Below are positions 9,213 through 16,100 of a stretch of 64,000 nucleotides of DNA, in pieces. The stretch comes from Microglena sp. YARC (Eukaryota > Chlorophyta > Chlorophyceae > Chlamydomonadales > Chlamydomonadaceae): positions 174,201,697-174,265,696 of the forward strand of contig CM039462.1 of NCBI GenBank assembly GCA_022414725.1, read 5' to 3'. Position 1 is the stretch's first letter, and every line of letters starts with the position of its first letter. The translations under genes were made by a program, and so were the position numbers. The notes below the pieces were generated by a model. The model was not told where the DNA came from. It saw only the letters and a program-made list of their open reading frames with translations, and ran no database searches.

Positions 9213-11177
9213 ATGATAATCGATGATTTAATATGATATATCATACATTATATTGTACAGTATATCAATATATTGTGTAATATATCGTTTGATACTGTAT
9301 ATTACATTGCCTGATCATCTTGGGGACCAGTACGATATTGATGTCCCTAGACATATGACTGCAACGAGAAGAACTCTCACCTGTCTGTTATACTCGGCAA
9401 ACTTATCAGGAGCAAAAGCTCCTGCCGCCATCCTAAACTCATCTTCATTGATGGATGGCCCCCCTGTTTGTGCAGGAGGTGCGCCAGGCGGTGATCCTGG
9501 TTGGGCCGTGCCAGGGGCCATACGATCCACGGCAGGGATACTTCTTGATAGTCGACCTGCCAGCGTATCTATGACAAAAGATGATGGTGCATTAACATGA
9601 GAATTGGACACATTTTTAATTATTTATCAAATTGCTGTATTTAATGATTTCTTTCATTTGTGTAGCTATGTGGAGTAAACTGTCCTTTTACGTCTCTATT
9701 TTGTGGGGCTTGTATTTTATTTAATATATGTTTGTGCATTGTGAATGGATGGCAGGGAACAGTGGACTTGTATGATTGTCCCATGTGAACCGGGAGTGGG
9801 CCAGGCGGTGATCCTGGTTGGGCTGTGCCAGGGGGGGCCATACAATCCATGGAAGGACTACTAGTCGAGAAGCAAGTGAAACATATATGTGATAGAAGAT
9901 GGTGTATTGATATGAGCATTGGAGCGCTGGATACCTCACCTACACCTGACACAAGTCAAAGCTTATCAACACTAGACACCTCACCTACACAAGACACAAG
10001 GTAGTGTGCCTACACCATCTGCAAGGCAATGCACCGATAAAACTCACCTACTCTCCCACCCTCAACCTGCCGCCCGGCAGTATCCACAAACACGCCTCCA
10101 TTCCTCTCATCCATGTACACCCTGTATCCACTGTCATCATCAGACCTTTTGGTGTATCCACCGCCTCCAGAGCTACCGGAAGCATTGTGGGGAGCGTATT
10201 GATCGCGCTGTGGGCTGCCGGATGTGTATGGAGGCAGAGAGTGGGGGTGTGGGGGGCTGCTACCATGTGGGGCGTTACCAGGCTGTGGGTACATGTACAC
10301 ATCAGCTCTATAATCACCACCACGACCATACTCTGCCAACGTCTAGATTATATGTTCAACTTCAACTTTGTTCATGCATGATGTTTGGCGAGCAGCCAAA
10401 TTGCTGACTAGAGCCTTGAAACCAAGTTCAAGTTCCTGCAAAGCCTAAAATACCTTCAATTCCATTGGTATTACATCTCAACTAAATTAAGGGAGGGAGC
10501 AACATATGGGCTGCAATCCACAATAAGTGTTGCTCTCATGAAGAATGCCCTCTTCCCTGTCACCCAAGCCTTTAGAAGGAGGAACTTCTTGTATTGATCA
10601 AATACCTCATCAGATAGCTGTTGTTCTTGTAAGATACTGCAGCATACATTATTCAGCTTGCATCACATCCTCACTATATCAGCCACCATCCAACAACAGC
10701 AACAACACAATCCTTAACCAACAATGAAAACGGCGAGCAGCCAAATTGCTGGCTGGAGCCATGTAACTTCCTCCCTAAATCGGCCACCATCCCTCAACAT
10801 CTAAGTGAACAGCATTGAACGTGTTCAGGGACTTCTTTAACGTTGCACATACAGAACCAAAACATAGTTTGTGGAGAACAGGGGATGCATTCTCCCCGAT
10901 ACCCAAATCATGCTTGGAGGGCTTAGAGGGCTCGCACATTCTGGCGCTTTGCAGCCCTCAACGTTGCCTTGTATCTCCTAGCTGCCTCTTTTTCAGTCTG
11001 GGTGGCTACCTCAAAGATATTGGGAGGTAGCCCGTCTATCCTTGCCTGCTTGCTGGCCCTCCTTGCTTGCTGCAAACATTGATAAGCGTGTTTGCATGCG
11101 GGGTCTAGTTTTGCACCCTTGGCCCTGTTGAACTTTCTTTGCCGTTGGGTTGGGTTTGTAGAGAACAGGTGATGCAT
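1..11177 (-). CDS. FAM161: FAM161-family ciliary/centriolar protein gene (14 exons traced, truncated at left edge)
   Basis: Exons read on the minus strand: 11177-10938 (tentative first exon), 10342-10048, 9568-9381, 8389-8336, 7621-7514, 6553-6381, 5481-5274, 4229-4168, 3477-3361, 3070-2971, 2297-2074, 1469-1301, 718-572, 278-193, then off the window. All joins keep phase; about 720 residues so far. Central exons carry the FAM161 (UPF0564) pattern: a 'PFTFEEREKNKPKSIHK' block, then 'RFHASPLPKSVMQPRY', then 'QIQQPFSFEQREAERQ', then 'VPFKAKGVP', that is alternating F-K/H-A-x-P-x-P and PFxFxxRE blocks embedded in coiled coil. Known FAM161 proteins bind microtubules and sit in centrioles and ciliary bases. 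One intron has a GC donor (after 5274). Several introns carry copies of exon ends. The family call rests on remembered motifs. Confidence 0.8.
193..718 (-). CDS. FAM161: FAM161-like gene, two 3'-most visible exons
   Basis: Exon 718-572 follows a 3' splice site TTGTAG and ends at AAG|GTGGGT. It encodes 49 residues starting SLERRQRIILDKQ and ending in a proline-rich stretch and NLPDYK. Exon 278-193 follows CTACAG and ends at GAAAG|GTACGC. It encodes a basic helical stretch starting IAETRANMLRIAYNKG. The phases are 0 to 0 and then 0 to 2, so the reading frame must continue into an exon to the left of the window. The intervening intron contains nothing coding. Confidence 0.7.
1301..2297 (-). CDS. 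FAM161: FAM161-like gene, exons with the third FxAKxVP block and long helix
   Basis: Exon 2297-2074 starts after CCCAG and opens with VPFKAKGVPLHMREER. It continues as a charged helix rich in K, R, E and A (for example MARQHAKERVKAETAERV) and ends NQ plus two bases of an Arg codon before GTGAGC. Exon 1469-1301 starts after CCTAG, completes that Arg codon and reads YETRPPGAVPDY, then a helical segment ending QAERQHK before GTGAGA. Copies of the start of exon 2297 lie upstream near 2500-2552 and 2595-2662. A copy of the start of exon 1469 lies near 1545-1602. Confidence 0.75.
1545..1602 (-). repeat. Upstream copy of FAM161 exon 1469 start
   Basis: Minus strand CGTACGAGACCCGGCCCCCA and then GGCGCAGTACCTGACTACAA duplicates the first 40 or so bases of exon 1469 about 130 bp upstream. 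The microsatellite between them is GGTGGTGATGGTGATG. Confidence 0.8.
1899..1934. repeat. Poly(C) tract
   Basis: An uninterrupted run of about 36 C in a FAM161 intron. Similar long G/C homopolymers: 5705-5738 (G), 22999-23018 (C), 23790-23812 (G), 33523-33538 (G), 33750-33765 (C), 43580-43602 (C), 44238-44262 (C), 54979-54994 (C), 63950-63963 (C). Confidence 0.95.
2330..2495. repeat. Purine-rich minisatellite (GAATGAGAATGGGAAT type)
   Basis: About 165 bp of 6-bp-based repeats (AATGAG, AATGGG, AATAGG), all purine plus T on the plus strand. It lies between two copies of a FAM161 exon start. Confidence 0.9.
2500..2662 (-). repeat. Two upstream copies of FAM161 exon 2297 start with acceptor
   Basis: The start of exon 2297 (AG|GTCCCCTTCAAAGCCAAGGG) recurs as CTAGGTCCCCATCAAAGCCA around 2552-2500 and as CTAGGTCCTATTCAAGGACA around 2662-2600, with the following GTGTGCCACYCCACAYGWGG and GAGGAGAKRTTCAA. 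The copies sit on both sides of the GAATGAGAATGGG minisatellite. Their frames degrade after about 20 codons. Confidence 0.8.
2692..2765. mobile_element. Interspersed repeat family 6 (GGACTCCAAATGTGCAG)
   Basis: CCTGGTGCCCTACTGGACTC, CAAATGTGCAGCTTGATGGA and TTCAAGTGGGGAATG. Copies: 18625-18690 and 36225-36290 (with ATGATGGTGATGGTTA upstream). Confidence 0.55.
2971..5481 (-). CDS. FAM161: FAM161-like gene, core domain exons
   Basis: Four exons: 5481-5274, 4229-4168, 3477-3361, 3070-2971. The first opens GYLSEEEEMYANGDPFLH and ends with a PFTFEEREKN block and SIHK, followed by a GC donor (AAG|GCAAGT). The second is a short helix, VKLEQDLALKRREDEAINRL. The third begins RFHASPLPKSVMQPRY and runs into coiled coil ending IMELHG. 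The fourth reads QIQQPFSFEQREAERQ and ends DPNRFQ. This alternation of basic FxAxPxP and PFSFxxRE blocks is the main basis for the FAM161 assignment. Phases are 0, 2, 2, 0 and all junctions are consistent. Confidence 0.8.
3279..3313 (-). repeat. Copy of FAM161 exon 3477-3361 end with donor
   Basis: Minus strand GTCAACCGAGAGCAATGCAT and AGAGCTCCAAGG|GTACAT repeats the exon end GTCAACCGAGAGCAACGCAT and GAGCTCCATGG|GTACGT, about 80 bp downstream in the intron. The intron sequence after the donor is also repeated. Confidence 0.85.
4008..4040 (-). repeat. Copy of FAM161 exon 4229-4168 end with donor
   Basis: Minus strand CGTGAGTATGATGCCATTAA then CAGGCTCAG|GTAAGG repeats the exon end CGTGAGGATGAGGCCATTAA, CAGGCTCAG|GTAAGC, 160 bp downstream. 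The nearby TTGGGTTGGGTTGGCCTGAG segment is duplicated at 4050-4083 and 4120-4150 with the same spacing, so the unit is larger than the exon part. Confidence 0.85.
4245..4450 (+). mobile_element. SINE-like family 3 (CTACTTGGGCTACTCAAG)
   Basis: TTATGCAGGCCAAGTTGAAG, AGCTACTTGGGCTACTCAAG, GGATTGTTGTGCAGCCATTG and GCAGCGACGGAATGGCGATA, ending GAAAAAATAAA. Other copies: 5590-5812 (with an internal G33 run) and 58562-58765; partial ones near 17300-17400 and 60905-61050. About 200 bp. Confidence 0.7.
4555..4975. repeat. 60-bp tandem repeat, seven copies
   Basis: Unit: GGAGTAGGGAACAATGGCTG, CAGGTCCAGCTAGGGCCAAC, TATGTACATGTGGATGTGAG. The seven copies are almost identical, with one substitution (TATGTA to TGTGTA) in copy four and drift in the last. 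Because the unit is a multiple of three, it stays open in one plus-strand frame, but the coding appearance is a by-product. Confidence 0.95.
5130..5180. repeat. (AT)n then poly(T)
   Basis: AT dinucleotide run of about 26 bases followed by about 24 T, in a FAM161 intron. Confidence 0.9.
5895..5962 (-). repeat. Upstream copy of FAM161 exon 5481 start with acceptor
   Basis: Minus strand CCACAG|GGGATATCTGGGTGAG and following bases encode GYLGEGEELFVDKDPFLH, against GYLSEEEEMYANGDPFLH in the real exon 480 bp downstream. It has a usable acceptor in the same phase but runs to a stop soon after, so it is probably a dead copy. Confidence 0.8.
6381..8389 (-). CDS. FAM161: FAM161-like gene, acidic and coiled-coil exons
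   Basis: Exon 8389-8336 encodes VDMDMERRALEEGYESDQ. Exon 7621-7514 encodes a 36-residue coiled coil starting ERERNAMDAMDSLTK and ending EMAQLLQ. Exon 6553-6381 encodes ETWQEQDSWMDFYRNRLG and a Gly/Gln/Ser-rich region ending HQYLVDQ, using a donor GTATAA whose phase fits the exon at 5481. Introns between them hold a 57-bp minisatellite (7770-8170), SINE-like copies and partial copies of the 6381 exon end near 6180-6260. Confidence 0.7.
7122..7291 (-). mobile_element. SINE-like family 1, best-defined full copy
   Basis: Contains TACAGTCCAGAGGTAGGCCA, the GGGCCCTGATTTTGTGCTAC end and a TGTATGTATG tract. It is flanked by AGTAGTGTGGTGGGATGAT (7103-7121) and AGTAGTGTGGCGGGATGAT (7292-7310), an 18/19 match consistent with a target-site duplication. 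Other copies or fragments lie near 15285, 18000, 18175, 18965, 22757, 25010, 26267, 27630, 29835, 32115, 51000, 57150 and 63545. Confidence 0.75.
7359..7460 (+). mobile_element. SINE-like family 2 (GCAAGCAAACGGGCTGG; TTTA tail)
   Basis: GGTTGGCCCCAGTGCAAGTG, ACAGGCTGCCCCCTCAACTT and CTCGTCATAAGGCATAC, then TTTATTCATTT. Similar copies: 19798-19880, 28108-28195, 46855-46935 and, reversed, 59628-59700. They end in a TATTTATTTA-like tail, which suggests retroposition. About 90-100 bp. Confidence 0.7.
7770..8170. repeat. 57-bp tandem repeat, about seven copies
   Basis: Unit: ACCATGTACTGCTCCATGTG, CAGCAACCAATGGACAACCA, TGTACTGCATCATTACA. Individual copies vary at a few positions and one lacks about 20 bp. 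It lies in the FAM161 intron between exons 8336 and 7621. It reads open in several frames on both strands because of its composition. Confidence 0.95.
9139..9208. repeat. (AT)n microsatellite
   Basis: A run of about 70 bp of AT dinucleotides, next to GTACGATATTGTATA-type sequence. Confidence 0.95.
9381..11177 (-). CDS. FAM161: FAM161-like gene, tentative 5' exons
   Basis: Exon 9568-9381 reads DTLAGRLSRSIPAVDRM, then a Pro/Gly-rich stretch, ending FAEYNRQ before GTGAGA. Exon 10342-10048 is Gly/Ser/Pro/Tyr-rich (starts TLAEYGRGGDYRADVYM) and has a phase-1 donor that fits the next exon. A further upstream segment from an ATG at 11177 to 10938 encodes 80 residues of basic helix (starts MHHLFSTNPTQRQRKF) and ends at a weak GTGCGA donor in matching phase. 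The first exon and the true start are uncertain; coding-like sequence also lies at 11.38-11.65 kb. Confidence 0.5.
9783..9870 (-). repeat. Upstream copy of FAM161 exon 9568 start
   Basis: Minus strand reads like PSMDCMAPPGTAQPGSPPGP, against RSIPAVDRMAPGTAQPGSPP in the real exon 270-300 bp downstream. The copy has an extra run of G and no retained donor. Confidence 0.75.
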
Positions 11178-11214
11178 TCTCCCCGACACCCGATTCAAGC
11201 GTTGACCTGGACAT

Positions 11215-11350
11215 GTCTTTCAACTGTCTAGTCCTAAGTGTTTGCTTTCTGCACTCAAGAGTGTGGTGCAGTAGCGTTAGTACTTTTTGTGTTTACTCTG
11301 TCCTCAGACAGTGAGCAGCCTGGAGGCTGATAGGCCATGCAATCAAACCA
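11215..11350 (+). mobile_element. Interspersed repeat family 5 (CTCARGAGTGTGG / GTGAGCAGCCTG)
   Basis: TTTCAACTGTCTAGTCCTAA, CTGCACTCAAGAGTGTGGTG, and AGTGAGCAGCCTGGAGGCTG, ending GCCATGCAATCAAA. Copies: 6775-6915, 14710-14830, 49395-49475 (5' part), 28805-28920 (reverse). Short forms of the GAGCAGCC...GGCTGGAGCCATGTAA part occur near 10390, 10730, 50585, 55355 and 55630. Confidence 0.6.
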
Positions 11351-11379
11351 AACAGAACAAGACCTTTTCACTCTTGCAT

Positions 11380-11800
11380 CATTCAGCAGGGTTCTCAGCT
11401 ATTCAATTTCCTTCTGGCGCGCATCCCGGGCTTGTTTTTGCTGCTCAATTTCATCATTCAGCAGGGTTCTCAGCTATTCATCATTCAGCAGGGTTCATCA
11501 TTCATCATTCAGCTATTCATCATTCAGCTATTCAGCTATTCATCATTCAGCAGGGTTTTCAGCTATTCATCATTCAGCAGGGTTCTCAGCTATTCAATTT
11601 CCTTCTGGCGCGCATCCCAAGCCTGTTTCTGCTGCTCCAGGAGTCGAGCCTAAAGTGTGGCAAGCTCCTTGAGACCAGCAGCTCCTGCCCAAGGGATGGG
11701 AGAGGGCTCCCCAGAGCTAGGAGCTGCAAGCCCAGCTACTATAGATGCCCCCGGACGTGTGGATGGCACAGCATCAGATCATCTATCCGATCCCCGGGAC
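11380..11800 (-). other. Coiled-coil-like minus-strand sequence with repeated in-frame TAG
   Basis: On the minus strand this region reads as a helical segment around ARLLEQQKQAWDARQKEIE, then TAG, then LRTLLNDE, with the TAG-LRTLLND part repeated. A second copy near 11455-11385 has the same KEIE-TAG-LRTLLND. The first TAG upstream (CACACTTTAG) could be a 3' splice site, and later ones could be stops or splice sites. It may be a 5' exon of the FAM161-like gene, the 3' end of something else, or decayed duplicates. No complete gene is resolved. Confidence 0.35.
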
Positions 11801-11978
11801 TCTAGGGATCCCTCTTTGATTCTGTGGGAACCTTTTCAAGCTCTCGAGGCCCGGCCATACCCAGCGGAGTGTAATGTATGCTGAGCTTCTCTTCTTGTGC
11901 GTCAGTTGTGCCGAGGGGGGTCAATGTCGACATGGCCATACCTAGGGCCCCATTGGGGATGGAGCCAGGTAGCTTGTG

Positions 11979-13172
11979 TCAATAATTTTCAGTAGCTCTT
12001 GTTGAAATGCGTGGCTTGGTGGCCAAGGCAAACGCGTTGCACGTGACGCTTGGCGTGATCAGATCTTGCGTGATGAGTTGGATCTTGGACACCAGGGGAG
12101 GGAGCTCTGATGGGCAGGGAGTGGAGGGTTTGATGCGCTTCTTTACACAATGTGTGTCCGTTTTGGAGGGGGGCTCCATGTACGTAGCGGGGGCTGAGCT
12201 AGAGGCGGCCTTCTCCTGTCTGGAGAGCTTCTTGGCAGCATGAGAGCCATTGTGCATGTTCTCTTCGTCAGCTGCCCTCTTGGCATTCATGGTGGAACTG
12301 GCCTTAGTAGAGGCAGCAGCACAGGCAGTGGCTGTTCTTGCAGCAGACTTGTAACAGGCAGGAGGCATATTCTCCTTACCCGGGTTGGAGGACAGTGGGG
12401 TGTGGCCACCTGCCTTAGCATTTGAGCTTGGCCGGCTCTTCTCCTCCTGGGCTGTCTCTGCCATGTTGTCCAAACGAGCCGTCAGGTGTCGCTTCTTAGT
12501 CTTGAGCATAAACAGGGGGGTGTCGTCATTGTCACTGTCTGCACCAGAGGAACCCAAGCCACCACCTGAGTCAAGGCTTGAGAGAGAGCCTGGACGCTTG
12601 GGTTTCTGGCCAGCGCGGCTTGTCTTGCCTGCAGCAGGGGCTTCATCTGCAACAGCACCTTCCTCAGCGCCACTGCCTTTAGCTCTGCCCACTCCACTGG
12701 GGCCGGCAGCACCATCCCCAGCGTCTGTCTTTGCTGTGTCGAGCGCTCTGCCCAGTCCAGTGGGATTGACACTCCCAGAGCGCTTACCAGACTCACCAGC
12801 CTGGAACTTGGGCTCGGTGACCCGGCCAGTGTGGCTGGTTTCACGTAACACTGGCAGCTCATCCCCATCATCATCCAGGCTGGCGCCATCCTCAGCTGGT
12901 AATCTGTCCAGTTTTGGGGCTGCTGCTGATGATTCATCATCCTCATCGATGACAATGCACGACTCGCTCACGCTGGGGGTTACCCGGCCAGGGTGACTGG
13001 TATTGGCAGCAAGTCCAGTGCTGAGACCAGCAGTTGAAGGCATCCTTGACAAGGGCAGTCGAGGGGCTTTTGGGGAAGCCGTCATCGCCAAGGCAGCAGG
13101 AGGTGGAGGCTTCCGTACGGCCCCTTTTTTACCTGCTCCTCCGTTGCCCCCAACCACGCCGTCGTTCCTTAC
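11979..13172 (-). CDS. SBNO: SBNO terminal exon, long disordered tail
   Basis: This is the largest exon: 397 codons and a TGA stop at 11981-11979. The exon starts after TTCTTAG with [17 protein letters not shown], in phase with the previous exon. The tail is rich in Ser, Ala, Gly and Pro, with acidic stretches ([17 protein letters not shown]) and basic ones ([12 protein letters not shown]), and repeats a TSHxGRVT motif twice. It is predicted to be disordered. GC content and codon use suggest real coding sequence with no other long frame as plausible. Confidence 0.75.
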   Translation of the reverse strand, partial: VRNDGVVGGNGGAGKKGAVRKPPPPAALAMTASPKAPRLPLSRMPSTAGLSTGLAANTSHPGRVTPSVSESCIVIDEDDESSAAAPKLDRLPAEDGASLDDDGDELPVLRETSHTGRVTEPKFQAGESGKRSGSVNPTGLGRALDTAKTDAGDGAAGPSGVGRAKGSGAEEGAVADEAPAAGKTSRAGQKPKRPGSLSSLDSGGGLGSSGADSDNDDTPLFMLKTKKRHLTARLDNMAETAQEEKSRPSSNAKAGGHTPLSSNPGKENMPPACYKSAARTATACAAASTKASSTMNAKRAADEENMHNGSHAAKKLSRQEKAASSSAPATYMEPPSKTDTHCVKKRIKPSTPCPSELPPLVSKIQLITQDLITPSVTCNAFALATKPRISTRATENY

Positions 13173-16100
13173 CTAAGAATCGAGTTGATGGGAGGTATGA
13201 CAGGGATGGAAGGTTGATGTTGATAAATGGAAGGCATTTGGGAGGGAGCGTTGATGTTGATAAATTGAAGGCATATGGGAGGGAGCGTTGATGTTGATAA
13301 ATGGAAGGCATATGGGAGGGAGCGTTGATGTTGATGAATGGAAGGTATATATGAGGGAGCGTTGGTGTTGATAAATGGAAGGTATATGGGAGGGAGCGTT
13401 GATGTTGATAAATGGAAGGTATATGGGAGGGAGCGTTGATGTTGATAAATGGAAGGTATATGGGAGGGAGCGTTGATGTTGATAAATGGAAGGTATATGG
13501 GAGGGAGCGTTGATGTTGATAAATGGAAGGCATATGGGAGGGAGCGTTGATGTTGATGAATGGAAGGTATATATGAGGGAGCGTTGGTGTTGATAAATGG
13601 AAGGTATATGGGAGGGAGCGTTGATGTTGATAAATGGAAGGTATATGGGAGGGAGCGTTGATGTTGATAAATGGAAGGTATATGGGAGGGAGCGTTGATG
13701 TTGATAAATGGAAGGCATATGGGAGGGAGCGTTGATGTTGATAAATGGAAGGCATATGGGATTCAAGGTTGATGGAGAGATGGGAAAGATGGAGGGTTGA
13801 TGTAAAACAAACTGCATACAGTACCTATTGGACTCCTTGAAATAATTCGTCGGTATCTTTCAAGATAAGAGAGACAGATAGTGTGCATAACCTAACATAT
13901 CTATCTACATGTTGATCTACATGTACACAACAAAGAACAAGATGTGCACACGTGCAGAGCATTCAGAGGCTGTTGAATTACCTCTTTGGGTATCAATATG
14001 CTTGCATCAGGGGCTGCCCACAAACCAGCCGAGGCAAGGGCAGCAAACACAACCTCGGTGGCCACCTGATCATGGCACAAGTGAGTTGCGGTGAGAAAGG
14101 GACAAGATGCCTTTCAATTTATTTATCACTGCTCACTGAACTGAAAACAATTTTACGAGCTTAGCTCACTTCAATCCAATCTCAGTAAAGCCTACACTTT
14201 GTGAAACTGCATGAACAATAACATTAAGACACAAGCACTGTTAATAATAGCTTTGTGCTGTCATGACATCAGGGTATCAATCATTGTCCATACTTCTCCT
14301 TGCAGCGCAGTTCAATCCAATCTCAGTAAACCAAATTTATGTATTTTTCCATTTCCTTACATCAATGCCAGGCTGTGTGCGGCTGTGTTGCGACGCACGC
14401 TTGCTGGATGACGCAGCCCCACTGCAGTCATGCGAGAGATCCACTACCTGGGACGGATCCTTCACCTGGGACGGATCGGCCTTTATCTGGATCACGCCAC
14501 CCAGGTTCGCTGCGGCAGAGGGAGGGAAAGGAGGAGCAATGGGAACATCAAGGAAAGCAGGTCCCGCCTTGACATACCTGTACTGTAAAGTGATGTACAT
14601 ACTGTGCTATAAATAACTGTACATACTGTACTGTACATAACTGTTCAAACTGTACTGTACATGACTGATCACGCTGTGCTGTTCACACTGTACATAACTG
14701 TCCACACCATGTTGTTGCACTCTGTACTCAGGGTTGTGGTGCACTAACGCTTTCTCTACTCGTGTTTTCTCTACTCTTCCCGCATAACATGAGCAGCCTG
14801 CAGGCTGGCTACCAATGCAATCAAATCAACCAAGCAGGTCTTGGTGTGATGGTATGATGGTGTGATGGAGGGTGCTACACAAATCGCTTGCGAACGTGCA
14901 CATAAGCTTTGGGAGCCCGTCAACGTGAATCACGTAAAAAAAAGAACCCCCCTAAGCATAGAGACCCAAAGTTACGTGCCAGACACTGCCAGCAAGTAAC
15001 TTCAAGGCCCCCATAAACACTTTTTCATGTAACCCAAAATGGCAAAATGCAGTACCCTGGTGTGATACACTTACGTCTCTTGCTAGCATCCACGGATGGC
15101 GGCAGCTTGTTGTCTGGCCGATCCTTGATGGCCTTTAGCATGGGCCCGAGCAGGTTCTCCTGAACCTGTGCAAGAAAAGAGAGCATAGATGAGACTGGAA
15201 CAAGCAGAAGCAGCTGTTGTATGCATGTATGTCTGTCTGTATTTATATATGTATGCATGTATTTATGTATGTATGCATTTATGTATGCCTGTCACAGTCT
15301 AGGGGTAGGCCAAATAGGCTAAAGAGACTCGCCCAACAGTACAAGTAGCCACAAGATAGTATTAAGAGCAGTGACTTGTATTGCTACCTGTAAGCAGTAC
15401 AAGCAGCCACAAGATAGCATTATGTCAGCAGTACAAGTAGCCACAAGGTAGCTTTAAGGGCAATGTGGGAACGCTGTGGACAGACCAGACAAAGCGAATA
15501 TCTGACTATCCAACGCAGATAACATGACTAGCCAATGGAAGGGACTAGCCAAAGGTAGACTAGCCAAATAATATAACGACTAGCCAAAGGCAGACTAGCC
15601 AATGGAAGGGACTAGCCAAAGGCTGAAAGGCAGACTATCCAAAGCACATAACATGACAACCAGAAGCACAGAAGTGTCCACCTTGCAATCATGGGCACCC
15701 GCATTATGTGCTTTGATGTCCAATGTGCATACACATTTACAAGTGCATTACAATGCGCTTATCTGCATATACAATTATATGCTTTGATATACAATCTGCA
15801 CTTACGCATATACTATGTGATATGCAATGTGTATGTAGGTACAGTGTGCATGTGTGACCCCCCGCATGATGCATAAGTCAGCCGTATTGTATACGTGGAC
15901 ACATATAGCATATATACACTCTCCACAGTGCATGCATGCACACCCACACCTAATGATGTCCAAAGGGCATATGTGTGCACTTGCAGCACATCTCAGCTCA
16001 TCCGCAGTGCATACATGTACACCCTCAATACACGTTTGGATGGCCAAACTGCATATGTGAGCACCTGCAGCATATCCCAGCTCATACGTAGTGCATACAT

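Noticed and set aside
12385..12996. Long plus-strand open frame (203 codons)
   Set aside because: It is the antisense of the SBNO terminal exon, which is supported by phase with 40 upstream exons.
13129..13817. Minus-strand open frames of about 210 codons ([16 protein letters not shown] type)
   Set aside because: They are translations of the 37-bp minisatellite. The repeat lies between two phase-matched SBNO exons.
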